Assembly (NCBI RefSeq): GCF_050947875.1
Contig: NC_134572.1
Location: 128,485,105-128,549,104, forward strand
Reading direction: 5' to 3'
Origin: Dermacentor variabilis
Lineage: Eukaryota > Arthropoda > Arachnida > Ixodida > Ixodidae
Length of the DNA: 64,000 bases
Positions 34,201 to 46,265 of the stretch are shown here, piece after piece. The stretch's first letter is position 1; every line of letters starts with the position of its first letter. Both the position numbers and the translations under genes were made by a program. A model generated the notes under the pieces. The model did no database searches. It worked only from the letters and a program-made list of their open reading frames with translations, and was not told the DNA's origin.

Positions 34201-35382
34201 CAAACGCGAACCACGAACTCAGTATATCTTGATACTTTCGGCTTCCCAGCTTCTGTTGTCGAGAACCCTCAGGCAATAGAACTCGCGGTGAAAAGAGAAG
34301 GTGTAACAGTGCAGTTTCCCGGAAGCGCTGGGCTCGTTTATCATACGTGTGCGATCTGCAGTGGTCGGTCGAAGCTTTCCCTGTTCGGTCCGACAATACT
34401 CAGTGTTGTTCTATGCAGCTGTTCTTTGCTGTGAGCATAAAAACCGTTGCGCATTTTTTTTCCTTCGGTCTTCTACAGTGCACGAATGATGATTCTTCGC
34501 AGCAAGCTGATTTACAGCGGAATGGGACAGGCCATTAGGGCAGTTTCTCAGTGAGCTAAATTTTGGTCAAGACATCAAGCAAGCAAACGGTTGTCCACCA
34601 TCATTTCACACTGAAGCAAGAACAACAGATGAGTACAAGTATTTTTTTTCTTTCATAACAAATGTACATTCGGTGTATCAGAGCCTCAGACCATGCACAG
34701 TATACGGGCTGTGTTTGCAAACCCAACGTGCTGCCAGCTGTAGAAAAGCCCTCAGACCACTATAGAGAAAATCTCTATCCCGTGAACTCAACAGGAAATG
34801 CCATTAAGTGAGGTTCGCAGTTACACGCTTGCAGGAGTTGCTATTTGCACTCAATATAAAGAATCACTGGCATGACACTTTCGACTATTGTCACCTTATT
34901 TTTTACATAAGTTGAACATCTAAACCCTCTAAACCTTGGAAGAAATACAAGTGTCAGAACACCATAAAGAATTTACTGTAATGCTCGTTTCGGCAAGCCA
35001 ATTTCTGTTTCAGTATTCAGGAGATGGATGTGCCATGGCGCCATGATAGATGTCATCGCCGCATTACTATGATAGCTGCGACTGTGACTGGAGTCAAAAG
35101 AGACGCGTACTGCTCTTTTAATTTTTACGGCCGACGTCATCATACCTGAGCTTACTGCAGCACGACGTCCGGAAATTTTCCTCACTCTCATGGCTTCACA
35201 ATTTATTTCAATAACGCGAGGGCCGCAGGTTTCGCAGCCAACTAAGGTACGCTACGTTTATCACCATTCATACACGCTGATGCTCTTTTAAGTGCGCGAA
35301 ACGGGGCTTATAGAGTCTCCACAACGTCAAAAAAAAAAACATTCCTCAGACGTTGCCTTTCCCAATTTCGCATTGTGCAAAA
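31226..35382. other. No gene recognised; GC-rich promoter-like block near 32.3-33.7 kb
   Basis: 31226-32250 is unrecognised. From about 32250 to 33800 GC and CpG content are high, with a TATA-like gtataaac at 32375-32382 and many overlapping chance open frames, suggesting a promoter or first-exon region, more likely reading + than -. 33800-35382 is AT-rich and featureless. No coding sequence could be supported. Confidence 0.35.
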
Positions 35383-36042
35383 TCAACGAAAATGGTGATA
35401 ACAGTAAGACATGCGTCGTATTACGCGGGGGTTTCTTTGCAGCCCACCATTTCCTATCCCGACTGCTCTCGCTCGACGCCAGAATGTGGCTGCCATAGTG
35501 GCGTCCATGCGAGGCTCAAGCGAGCCAGACAACACGCGGAACGAGGTCGCGAAAAATAGATTTAAGAAGAATAAAAGTCGATCGGCGGCGGAAGCAACCG
35601 TTAGGCCCTTTACATTCAAATTGATGACCGGCGCGGGAAGACGGGCTGCTGTAGCGTTGCGCTGCGAAACGCAAAGCGGTGCGATAGTGCGATGGCAGTG
35701 GTCAGTTGGACTTCGTGCAACAGAGCTTACCACCGAAGACGGGATACATATTGAAAGACTGGATTGCGGAGAGAATCTTGTGTGCAGTGGGAGACGCAAA
35801 GCGATAAGGAAACGAAATGAATGACCGAGTTTGAATCGCGACGCGCTTTGAGCAGGAAGCGCCGCTGTGAAGCGTATAAGAATACGTGTATACGGGACGC
35901 CGTATAGCGGAAGAATGAACAGCCAGCGAACAAAACTGAACGCCACCGGCGCGCCGTAAGCCGAAACGCGAAGTTCAGGGGTTGGCCACAGGGACACCGC
36001 GCAGCAGCGAGCTTTTAGCAAAGCCCATGGCTTGCAACGCAC
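35383..36042 (-). other. Long open frame, unrecognised
   Basis: A 219-residue frame on the - strand (MRCKPWALLKARCCAVSLWP at its start, ending with MSYCYHHFR). It is rich in Arg, Ser, Ala and Leu and shows no signal peptide, repeat or known motif. A 137-residue frame on the + strand overlaps it fully, and at most one is real. High local GC makes long chance frames likely. I would not call it a gene without transcript or conservation evidence. Confidence 0.15.
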
Positions 36043-36397
36043 TCACCGACGTGCAACAAGTGAACGCGGAGAGCCGTGGGAACAGCCGGGCCTTCGTGAC
36101 TGTGTGAGGTGGCTGCTTGGGCAGGCCGTGAACGCGTAACGCAAGCGGTGTCCATAATTTGACCGTTGCGAAATGGACATCGAAGGGTGGGTACATAGCG
36201 GGCGCGCTGTTTCCTTCCCCAAAACGGCACCGCTGGTAGCTCTGTCGACCGACCGCGACTGCGTGCCAAGTTGTTCCGCCTCGAGTTGCGCGACGTTCTG
36301 GGCCCTGGGGGAGCACCGCTTGTGAGTTGCTGGCCATTGAAGCGTTTCTCACGTATCTCAGTCTGATTCTTTCGGTTATTTTCGCACGAGCAAGTTG

Positions 36398-36415
36398 ACA
36401 CACACACGCATGCGC

Positions 36416-36455
<40 letters not shown>

Positions 36456-36489
36456 GCGCGCACGCACACACACACACACACGCGCACAC
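36398..36489. repeat. (CA)n microsatellite, imperfect
   Basis: A CA-dinucleotide tract interrupted by CG and TG steps (cacacgcatgcgcacacgca, then a pure CA run, then more CG steps). Confidence 0.95.
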
Positions 36490-36618
36490 CGTTATCTATA
36501 CTTGAGAAGTGGAGGTTGCAAATGATCCAGGTACACTTAATTTTCCGCGAATATCTAAGCGCACTTGACCACAACCATCTTCTCTGAAGGGTGTCGGGTC
36601 GCGCGATTTTCTGTGATG

Positions 36619-36937
36619 TTATGCGACGTGCAATCTTGAGTTGTAAGTGATGGCAACTAGTGAGGAAAAGCACATTCTGTCCACTGGTATCATAGCAATT
36701 TTGCGCTTTTTCGATAGCTTGTCTCTCCCGTTAGCGACAATTTCATACAGTTGTTGTTCACTTAGTGAACAAGTCGACGGACCGCCACAGGGAAACAATT
36801 TGCGAGCGGCGTCTGCGTCGTTGGGGCGGTGCGAGTCGTCGATGGAGCCTAGAATAGCGCTCGTCCCAGGAAGTTCCCTGTTGGTTTCGTCACGCAAAAA
36901 AGCTTCGAAACACGATAGCCATTCCTGTGTTGACTGA
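36619..36937 (-). other. Open frame with exon-like features, unrecognised
   Basis: The - strand frame is open from a possible splice acceptor (gggtttcag, near 36940) and reads STQEWLSCFEAFLRDETN, then RELPGTSAILGSIDDSHRPN, DADAARKLFPCGGPSTCSLS, EQQLYEIVANGRDKLSKKRK. The composition is well mixed and unlike neighbouring chance frames, and no in-frame ATG is present at the start, as expected for an internal exon. I do not recognise the family; it might be an exon of a host gene or part of an unknown transposon. The + strand also has an open frame over the same stretch. Confidence 0.28.
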
Positions 36938-37654
36938 AACCCATAGAACTGCTACGTTGTATATACACCTGCTGCTTACTTATTTGTCGCGCTTGTTTTT
37001 TTTTCTCTTTTATTTATCATTCGTTTTAGGATCACGAGACGGTGCACGTTCCAGTTTACGTTCACTATAAACGCCCATTTCCGGGCCTTAACCTTCTTAT
37101 TGCTATTGCTTCAATTCATCCTTTATGACGCGCCTCAGTTCGCCTTATCTATAACAAACAAAGAAGGCGGAACCATTGTTCGAAGAGCCCAGACAATATT
37201 ACTCCTGTCTAAAAACACTAGTTGCACTATGTAAATGGCACTAACCGCAAAGGTGGAACATGTACAATTCTGCAGTAATTGGGGACCATGTTAGAATAAC
37301 AAACACATATCGTGGGAGTGCCCGGGCGCACGAAAATCAGTAAGGTAAACGCTAAACACAGTATCTGCGAACCTGCGCATTAAGGGCTCAGGGGAGTGGG
37401 GTCATGCCACCAATAACGAAAGACCGGTGTCATCGAATACGGCGGAGAGCAGATGGATAACTTGTGCTTGTTTTACGATTAGAGGTCGGATGCTAGCGAA
37501 CGTAGATAAAATGTCCTACCCCGACCTCTGAAGACCTAGATCCTGCCGTCCCCCGCAAGTCTGCAGGAGTGCTATAACGTAAAGCTAATCAAAACTTTTC
37601 TATTCCAATTCAGCAATCAGGCCTCCGCCATTGGTGAAAAACATTTTTGATTAC

Positions 37655-38060
37655 CCCCACTGCACCTGTCTGTCAAGCTACGTCACGAAAACTGCGATAG
37701 CTCCCCATCTTATATGATGTGTACACACTGATTATGCATGATCGGACCGAACAAAAGAAAAATAGTTATTTCTGATTCGACACCTTTTCGCCGTTAGACC
37801 AGCGATCTTGGTCAAAAGTCTTAGGGCTGCACCCACTTCACCTGCCTGTCACACGACGTCACAAAAACGCAAGAACTCACCGCTTCAAGGTGGCGTGTAC
37901 GCGTTAATGATGCACTAATATGCCAAACAAAACCGAATATTTTTTTTTCTGAATAGCCGCACGCTGCCCCGTTTCGAAAGGAATAAAAGATGGCTGTCGC
38001 CGATCGCTCGGGCACTGGCTACTTGCACCTGCCTGAGAGCATGGGTTTATTTAAGTACAA
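37655..38060. repeat. Diverged tandem repeat, period about 176-187 bases
   Basis: cccactgcacctgtctgtca (from about 37656) recurs as cccacttcacctgcctgtca (from about 37832) and, further diverged, as tacttgcacctgcctgagag (from about 38020). Downstream parts of the first two units also align (tacgtcacgaaaac / gacgtcacaaaaac, gaacaaaag / aacaaaacc). It could be the repeated end of an unknown element. Confidence 0.55.
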
Positions 38061-39004
38061 TGAAACTTCTTACGTGGGCGTATAACACTTTTGAGCCCTT
38101 TCGGCACGTTTACGACCTCGCTCTGCCACCTCTTCTTTGATGGGTATCCGTTTCAGCAGCATTTTTATCCTTCCGTTGCATGCCGCCGCGATTTTCGACC
38201 AGCCACTGCAAGCTAAGTAGGAGAAAGCGGACCAATTGCAGACGCCGGCGCCACCCTCTTCATCAGGTTATCGATTTTCAGTGCACTGGCTCGGCCCTAA
38301 TGAATCACTCTCCACTTGACCATGCTCCTCACCCCTTGTGAGCCAATTATATAAGACAAGCCACTCAGTTTAGGCAATGTTATTCGTTTTTAAAGCAAAC
38401 CACTGTGACCGCCTATAAATGAGGAGAGCGTTTGATTGGTCTCTTCAACAACCCTGCGGTTCATCGCCCGATGCTTGCGTCGCCGGTTACGCAAATTTTA
38501 CGTGAGGAGATTGAAATGAAAACATACAGGAATAGTTTTACGTTGTAGGGCCCCAGGACGAAGTCTCACAGGGATTGTAGGGCAGCCTTGACCACCACCT
38601 CGAACGGAAACGTCCAGTCCACCATACGTTTTGCATTGCTACGATGACGGTTGCAGACGCCTTGGAGTCCTGGACAATCCTCAAGCATGTGGCCCACCGC
38701 ACTTTAACTCCCTGCGACGCCGCGCGTCTCTAAGCCGAGAAAATCGCTGTGGTCATGATTCCGCCACTGGTCCTTCCATACGACTTTCAACAGCCGCACT
38801 TGATGGGATCCTACCGTCCATAGGGGGAGGCACACCGAACAATCGTTCGCAGTTCTTCTAACCGTAAGAATACCTTCTCACCAAAATACACCTTCTTGAC
38901 GCCGAGGAATGTTAATCATATATTTGAATTTGGCGAAGATTATAGTAATGAATGACGGTGTCCCGACCAGTCCTTAGGAGAAGAGTCATCCGGAAGGCAC
39001 AGTC

Positions 39005-39005
<1 letters not shown>
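38061..39005. other. No gene recognised
   Basis: Unrecognised sequence. A short open frame at 38631-38861 on the + strand has no recognisable features. Confidence 0.4.

Positions 39006-39096
<91 letters not shown>
39006..39096. repeat. (TTA)n microsatellite
   Basis: About 30 uninterrupted TTA/ATT triplets. Confidence 0.98.
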
Positions 39097-39101
<5 letters not shown>

Positions 39102-40059
39102 CAGACAAAAAATGAAAATAATTCTTTCGAGTGCTTCGTAGCTGTATAGCTCAGAGACTGACACTAGGAGGCGAAAAACAAAACAAGGAGATATTGTAAA
39201 TATTCCATATCTACTTCTGTTTCTCTTGCAGTTTTTGTTTCTCTCTCTCCTCTCTTCTTCCTTCTATGGTGTCCACTTTTTTAGCCCAATTATGCCGCCT
39301 CCCTGCTGGCCGAAATGAATGTTTGCCGTTGGCCAGACAGCTACTTGTGCTACTTGTGCACTGCTTTTATTTCTTACAACCACACATAAATAAATGGTTG
39401 GGGAATGACCACGTTCAATCTAGGTAGGGATAGTAGACTTGTGATGCAGAAATATGTGCGATATTTACAGTCTTTATAGAGGGCTGTAGCAGATCCGTGT
39501 AATAATCCCGTTTGCTGCAAGAGAGCGACTTTGTCGGGCTGTCTGGCCAGAACGAGCACTTTGCGCTATCTACTGGCAGCCCGTACTCGCCGTAGCAATT
39601 GCAAACGCTCGCTTATTGTAAAGGCAATGGCATGAGTGTAGCGCTCAGTGGTCGAAGGAGCATGCTTTGAGCCGTTTCCTTTCACCCTACAGATCTCTTA
39701 TTCGGCGGCCACCAGCATCGTCCACGGGGCAGATTAACCAAAATTAGACGGTGAGAACATTTTATTTCTTTTGTAGTAGTGGTTGTTTATTTTAATAAGT
39801 TACGCCATATCGCCTGCTTGTATTTAGCAGAGTTATTGGCGCGCCTTAAGCTTTCCTAATTGTATTTTATTTAATTGTAGTTTAGTTATAGCGTGCGGAA
39901 AAAAGAGGACTGCGTACCGGTGAGCACGCCCTTCCGCTCCTAATGAACAAGGCTTGGGTGAGGTGCAGTAAATGAAGCTAATATTTATCCTATATTGTAC
40001 AGGCAGTTGAAGTTAGTGGCACTTAAACAAAGCACTGAACCTTGTGTGAGCATCATGAA
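39097..40059. other. No gene recognised
   Basis: AT-rich, without recognisable coding or RNA features. Confidence 0.4.
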
Positions 40060-40150
40060 ACGCTGTATTTATTTATTTATTTATTTATTATTTATTCGTA
40101 TACCTACAGAATCCAAATTTGGCATTATTGTAGGGGGAGACAATATGAAC
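40060..40150 (-). mobile_element. Probable LINE 3' end with (TAAA)n tail
   Basis: A (TTTA)n run at 40064-40096 is followed by tacctacagaatccaaattt and gtagggggagacaatatg. In the - orientation this resembles the 3' end of CR1/L2-type tick LINEs, and it is similar in layout to the end of the element at 5546. It is short, so uncertain. Confidence 0.45.
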
Positions 40151-40420
40151 AAGGTAAATAACGATAATTATTTGCCTTGTTTATATACGTATATAAAGAT
40201 AACGTCACGCCATTCAGAACGACGCACTGCTTTCTTTCAAACAGGTAAGGCTCCATCCATGTTAGAGCGGTGCCAATAACGATGAAAAATGGCATTTTTT
40301 TAAGTAGCCGTCTGAGTCATATGTGCATGTGGGCGTAACTAGTCTAACGTGTGTGGTACGCCTCGATGATTTCAGTGGTGGTTGCTTCCTGCCCGCGGTA
40401 TACTGCGTAAAGCAGGATTC

Positions 40421-40745
<325 letters not shown>

Positions 40746-40819
40746 GTTTGCCCCCTCACTTCTAAGCTAAGCACACGGGTGTTTTCACATTTCGCCCCCA
40801 TCGAAATACGTTAAAACAC

Positions 40820-40971
40820 GTTGGCGGGCTAGTTGGTTAGAATCCATGGTAATGTGTATAAGCGCGACTGGACGAAGAAAGAAACAGATACACTGACACA
40901 GCTCTTGTCTGTGTATCTGTTTCTTTCTTCGTCCTCGCCCAGTCGCGCTTATAAACACTACCATCGATATA
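40820..40971. repeat. Solo Penelope-like 'snap-back' terminus
   Basis: A palindromic structure. The left arm, 40843-40893, includes tataagcgcgactgg and acgaagaaagaaacagatac; the right arm, 40911-40970, is its reverse complement with a small insertion. ggcgggctagttggttagaa just outside the left arm is the PLE-type terminus. There is no coding sequence, so this is a remnant of an inverted PLE insertion. Confidence 0.6.
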
Positions 40972-41051
40972 CGGCCGCCGTGGCCGGGATTCGATCCCGC
41001 GACCTCGTCCTCAGCAGCCCAACACCATAGACACTGAGCAACCACGGCGGG
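40972..41051 (-). mobile_element. Ruka-like SINE head, truncated at the snap-back
   Basis: In the - orientation: a tRNA-like head with tggttgctcagtgtctatgg (A box), gctgctgaggacgaggtcgc, and gggatcgaatcccggccacg (T-arm with a perfect 5-bp stem). The SINE body that should follow is replaced after ggcggccg by the PLE snap-back structure, so the PLE interrupted it. Confidence 0.68.
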
Positions 41052-41189
41052 TTCGCATACCTTGGCGGCGGACGTGATCACGAGAACGTGATCTTTTTGG
41101 GTGAAGGCAACTGGTCAATAAGCCCACGCATGCTACCTGAATGCATCAATATTTTGCCGGATTCGAGACCCTCGTTATGTAATAAACGC

Positions 41190-41585
41190 GAAGAAAAGGG
41201 GTTAACCGAGGGGCCCGATTTTTATTATTCATATCATAAGAAGCCAACAAACACTGACACCAAGGACAACATAGGGGGAATTACTTGTGCTTAGTAGGTT
41301 CTACTGGAGCACATAAATACCCAAGAAAGTGGATGGGGAAACGCCGCCGCTGTGGCTCAATTGGTAGAGAGAGCATCGCACGAGAAATGCGAAGGTAGTG
41401 GGTTCGGTTCCCTCCTGCGGCCAGTTGTTTTTTCATTCGCTTTTATTTCCATTACTTTATCGTTTATTTCATTTACTAAGCACAAGTAATTTCCCCTAAG
41501 TTGTCCTTGGTGTCAGTGTATCTTGGCTTCTTATGATATGAATAATAAAAATCGGGCCCCTCAGTTAACCCCCTGTCTTTCTTAT
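41190..41585 (+). mobile_element. Fold-back element with internal tRNA-like sequence, complete copy
   Basis: About 105-base inverted ends. The left starts near 41190 (ggggttaaccgaggggcccg) and runs to about 41300. The right runs from about 41475 to about 41585 and is its reverse complement with roughly 10 differences. Between them, atacccaagaaagtggatgg leads into a tRNA-like sequence (41346-41421): ctcaattggtagagagagca (A-box shape, with a 2-base insertion), an anticodon-type arm (tcgca-cgagaaa-tgcga), and a T arm with ggttcggttcc (B-box shape). The loop carries no normal U33. The inner part of the right arm continues into cattcgcttttatttccatt. A tRNA gene is not implied, because arm pairing is partly broken. 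Other copies lie at 40547, 55345, 58360 and 58930. Confidence 0.72.
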
Positions 41586-41608
41586 ATATCTTTCTTATAT
41601 ATATCTTT

Positions 41609-41610
<2 letters not shown>

Positions 41611-41694
<84 letters not shown>
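41611..41694. repeat. (TA)n microsatellite
   Basis: A pure TA tract preceded by three imperfect ctttcttatata units that start in the outer end of the fold-back element, so it probably grew from that end. Confidence 0.97.
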
Positions 41695-41697
<3 letters not shown>

Positions 41698-41728
41698 TTC
41701 TTGGCTAAGAGTAAGAAAATTTGTGGCT

Positions 41729-41890
41729 GGGGTAGTTGGTTCATGCTAATAAATGAATACTGGTAAGCGCAGTTATAAGTAGGGGAAATCTTAACTGTTA
41801 AAATAAGTTCCGATGAGCGCTTGTCCTGTGCGTCGGTGTTTCCTCTCATTCCGTCTCGAAACTGCGCTTACCAGTATTCATTTATTGACA
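41729..41890. repeat. Penelope-like inverted-repeat terminus
   Basis: AATAAATGAATACTGGTAAG (41748-41774, 27 bases in all) and its perfect inverted copy at 41860-41886 bracket about 85 bases. The outer flank ggggtagttggttcatgcta resembles other PLE termini. The interior contains ccgatgagcgcttgtcctgt and cgaaactgcgc, strings that recall the conserved core of the hammerhead ribozymes found in PLE ends, though the core has one changed base and a poor helix II. Confidence 0.5.
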
Positions 41891-42859
41891 TATGTCGGTG
41901 CTTGTTTTGTTACTGCTGTGTTTCAACGTAGGGATTTAGGAACATTGGCGCACTCATGATGATCAGTGATCATATCTACTCTGTTTCGTTACCACCTCAG
42001 CAGCGTGTTGTTGCATCTAGAAGTGCAGGTGTAACAGTCGGTCGCGCTTTCTATACAAAAAGAAAAGCGGTTTTTTACAACAACGGGCATGCGTCGCCAA
42101 GCGGAAAGAACACGGAAGCACAATTACCGTTCCCTGTCTGTTGTGGTCCGTCCTGAAGAGACGACAGGAACCAGTCCACAGGCGTAGTTGCATCAGAGAA
42201 GCGCGGGGAATTCTTGACCCCAATGCGTGGGATTCCCTGGAACTGCCTCCGACCTCCAACCGGCGGAAGGGGAATCCCTGGCCCGTGAGCGAGCTACTCG
42301 TGAAGCCCGTGCAAAACACTGAGTGAAAGGCAAAGCGACCGCGGTTACACGCTTCCTGTGAGCGAGCGTCTCACGGAGGATTGTATTCGCTTCGTCTTTT
42401 CTTGTCGCTAATGCCGCGCTCCACATACATGGCCCCGGTCGCCTCCTGCATGTGCAAGCGCGTGGCTACGACGTGAAGCCGTATTGTATCACCTCTTCCG
42501 GGTCGCTTGGCGAGGACTAGAGCGAGAGGGAAAAAGTGGCCGAAAGCGGGTAAAACCCAAGACAACATTGCGCGGACGTCATAGAGGCCAAAGGTCCCAT
42601 TAACTCTATGGGACCTCTAGTTTTGAGCGGTGTTTGTTAATCCACATGCAATCCATATGCTATATCTCAGTGAATTTGTACAAAATATTTGGAAATGTTG
42701 CCGGTGATGTCCTTAAGAAAAAGGTTAAACCCTGACTTGGCACTACAGCACTCAAGAGGCAGTATACGCGTGTTCTGACACAAATATGCAGCGCTGACTT
42801 GGTAGACAAAAAGGGAGCCTTCATAAATATTTTTCTACGCGTATTATGGTCGCACGTGT
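41891..42859. other. No gene recognised; GC-rich block and a short hairpin
   Basis: 42050-42600 is GC-rich with overlapping chance frames. GGTCCCAT-taactct-ATGGGACC (42593-42615) is a perfect 8-bp hairpin. I recall similar sequence as dispersed in tick genomes but cannot name a family. Confidence 0.4.
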
Positions 42860-43190
42860 TTAGTGGAAGTCCAGAATTATTGTGGCATATGGTTTATTCA
42901 CGCCTTAGACACAGTTATCAAACGTTAACGTCATTGGTTCTCCGTCGCAGGATGACACTGAATTCTGCCATATACCTAAGCACGAGCCCTGTGGCTCAGA
43001 AATGTTCAGCAAGTTAGCGTGCATGTTTTGTCGTTGCCTACATCTCGTGTTTCCGTGGGTACCGTCCCACATTAACATTTTATGAAACGAGCTAGCTGAT
43101 GCTTCGGCCGCGTCGATGCAGAACCTTGACTTCATTAATGATCCTATGAAGGGTCTGTGGCACAAGGTTAAATCAATTGGAGTAAGAGAA
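42860..43190 (+). mobile_element. LINE RNase H C-terminal fragment
   Basis: A frame near 43045-43130 reads VFPWVPSHINIL-stop-NELADASAASMQNLDF, matching the WVPSHxxIxGNExAD signature that closes RNase H in I-like LINEs (the catalytic His and final Asp box are present, with a Gly-to-stop change). Preceding sequence gives a weak match to the region just upstream. It is a short decayed fragment. Confidence 0.55.
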
Positions 43191-44124
43191 GACAGAACGG
43201 ATCGTAAATTCTGGCTTTTTCTCTATTGGTGCTCTTTCGTAACCTCTTATTTCTTCCGCTGATAGTCAACCTTGGGTCACACATCTTTCTTACCATATCC
43301 ACCAACTAGCGCAGCATAGTTCTTTGCTAATTAAAGTTATGTGATTATAATTCATGCAAATATGGCGGCTCTCCGCTACTTATACATCTGGACGAATTTG
43401 AATTAAGTTTGTTGCATTTGGGAGAGAACATTATATTTTAGGAACTACAGAAGCGGAATTCTGGTATTGAATCTTTCGTGCTTTAGCAAAACTACCGGAA
43501 ATTAGTATGTTTCAGGAAAATAGAAGCTAGAAGTATTACACATCCGTAACTATGCGCGTAAAATAAAGCAGCTATTGCAGTTCTGTTAACTGCATCCGCT
43601 ATAGTAACTAAGGCAGGAAGATTTGTGATAATAAATTACAGCTTGCATGAATTTGTTGCAATAATTACAAGGGCACCGCAAATGTTCTAGTTGCATAAAT
43701 GTTCTACATTTCATGGTGCTGTACGTATTAGTACAATACACACATTTTGTGCGCTTTAAATGTATTATTAGGGGCAGTGTACAGATTTCGAATATCTTTT
43801 TTTCTTATGGCTGAGTTGCATAGTTGCGAACCGGATTGCTTAATTTTTTTTTCAGATTATCGTATTCTTATCTTTTTATTGTTGGATGGACAGCCGAAAT
43901 CGAAATTCCGCTTCCTGCAGTCACTAGATTTTAACTTTTCTTTTCCTTTTAAATACAACAAAGCTCATGAAATTCTGTGCAGAGCTTGTCGAGAAAAAGG
44001 ATTTCTTCGTTACCATTGATTTATATGACAGTCCACGAGCTGAAGCTTTCTGTTAACGCTTCGCAGCAGGTGTCTGCTGCTGAAGTTATGCATCTACTGC
44101 CTTATTGTCGCACATCGGCTTCGC
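43191..44124. other. No gene recognised
   Basis: AT-rich sequence. An open frame at 43747-44019 on the + strand has no recognisable domain. Confidence 0.4.
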
Positions 44125-44885
<761 letters not shown>

Positions 44886-46070
44886 AGGTACTCGTATTGA
44901 AAATGACGTCCTGTGTTGCAGCTTCGATTCAGTCACGTGGCTCCGCCGGTTGGGCAAAAATGCAAAAAGCTAGTTAATATGGCTCGTCGTAGCGGAAAGC
45001 GGAAATACTGCTTTACAATATGAGTTGGAGCTGCGCGCCCTTGAATAATATGGTACTAGAACACGCACAAAATTATAGCAAAGAATTTTACAGAATGTCA
45101 AATGTTTCATTCGAAGACACTTTCTGTCGATTGCTGGTTGCGGATAACACAATTCTAATTCTTGAACTGGTTTACCCGAAGGCGCGGACACTTGCACAAT
45201 AAATGAGAATGCATGATCGGAAAATTTTACAAATTGTGACTAATTACGTTTTCAGCCAATTACCTTACGACGCATATTGCAACTTATGATTGTAGCCAGG
45301 GATCAACTTGTGAGCTAAATTGTTCTCTTAATCCGGGGTCTATGTAGAATTTCTCATTCTTGCTCAAGGAGCGGCTCTTGATTGAGATCTTATAGTCGTC
45401 GATAGGACCAAACACGTAATAAACCTTGCCGATCTGCTTGCGTGCTTTCCAAATGCATCAGTGCATTGAAGCAAGGCACCACCTCTTCGGTGACTTTGGC
45501 CACCAAGTCACTGAACCTTGTTTCAATGCACTGCTTCCCCTGTGTTAGGCAGCAAACCGGACGGGCTACTGGGTGACCTTCCTATCTTTCCTTCATTTCT
45601 TTCCCTCCTCCTATTTGGCCCCCAAGTTCACCTGGCAAGGGTGATTCAGGCAATCAGCCTCAATAACTTCTTCGGGAGACCCCTGGTCGCTAACCCCACC
45701 TCTGCCCACGATGCGATGACTATGCGACGATATGATATGCAGTGATCATGGGCATTATTTTATGTATCTACAACAGCAGCACCAAATCTATGCGCTTGAC
45801 CATTTAAATATTTTGCGAACCCCTGAACTCTTTCATTCCTAAGCTTTATTACATTATCTAGAGGTGTAACTTATTGTTTATAGCATCAATTGGCGTCAGT
45901 TATGACGTTGGTACTGTCGAAAAAAAGGCATTTATTCGAAATACACGCCTCAGTGCTTTCAGTTCTGAACAATCGGAAAATATGTTACACTAGCAAAATC
46001 ACAGAAATGTGCATGTTTTTTATATTATGGCCATTTAGAGCCAGTTAAATTGTTTTAAATATCGTGAGGC
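44886..46070. other. No gene recognised; nested hairpin at 45461-45531
   Basis: Unrecognised AT-rich sequence. GTGCATTGAAGCAAGG (45461-45476) pairs with 45516-45531 with one mismatch, and GTGACTTTGG (45490-45499) pairs with CCAAGTCAC (45503-45511) with one bulge, forming a nested hairpin of 71 bases. Downstream, 45536-45700 is unrecognised. Confidence 0.45.
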
Positions 46071-46265
46071 TTATAGCGCGTGAAAAGAGAAGGACGAAAG
46101 GAAGACGCGACACACACTGGCGCTATGATATGGGCTTGTTGATATGACATTGTGAGATTTATAGCGCGTGAAAAGACAAGGACGAAAGGAAGACGTGTCA
46201 CGTCTTTCTTTCGTCCTTGTCTTTTCACGCGCTATAAGCGTCCCGATGTTATACCAACAAGCCCA
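46071..46265. repeat. Solo Penelope-like snap-back terminus with a tandem partial copy
   Basis: ttatagcgcgtgaaaagaga (from 46071) is followed at 46159 by a second direct copy (ttatagcgcgtgaaaagaca) whose arm 46131-46195 is inverted at 46201-46264 with only a few changes. The outer ends read tgggcttgttgatatgacat and its inverse, close to other PLE termini here. The pattern is one tandem plus one inverted copy, a known Penelope end arrangement. No coding sequence. Confidence 0.62.

Noticed and set aside
35411..35824. 137-codon open frame on the + strand
   Set aside because: Fully overlapped by a longer - strand frame; no domain, and both are probably chance in GC-rich DNA.
41346..41421. tRNA gene in the fold-back element
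   Set aside because: There is a 2-base insertion in the D arm, imperfect acceptor pairing and no U33; it recurs in every copy of the repeat.
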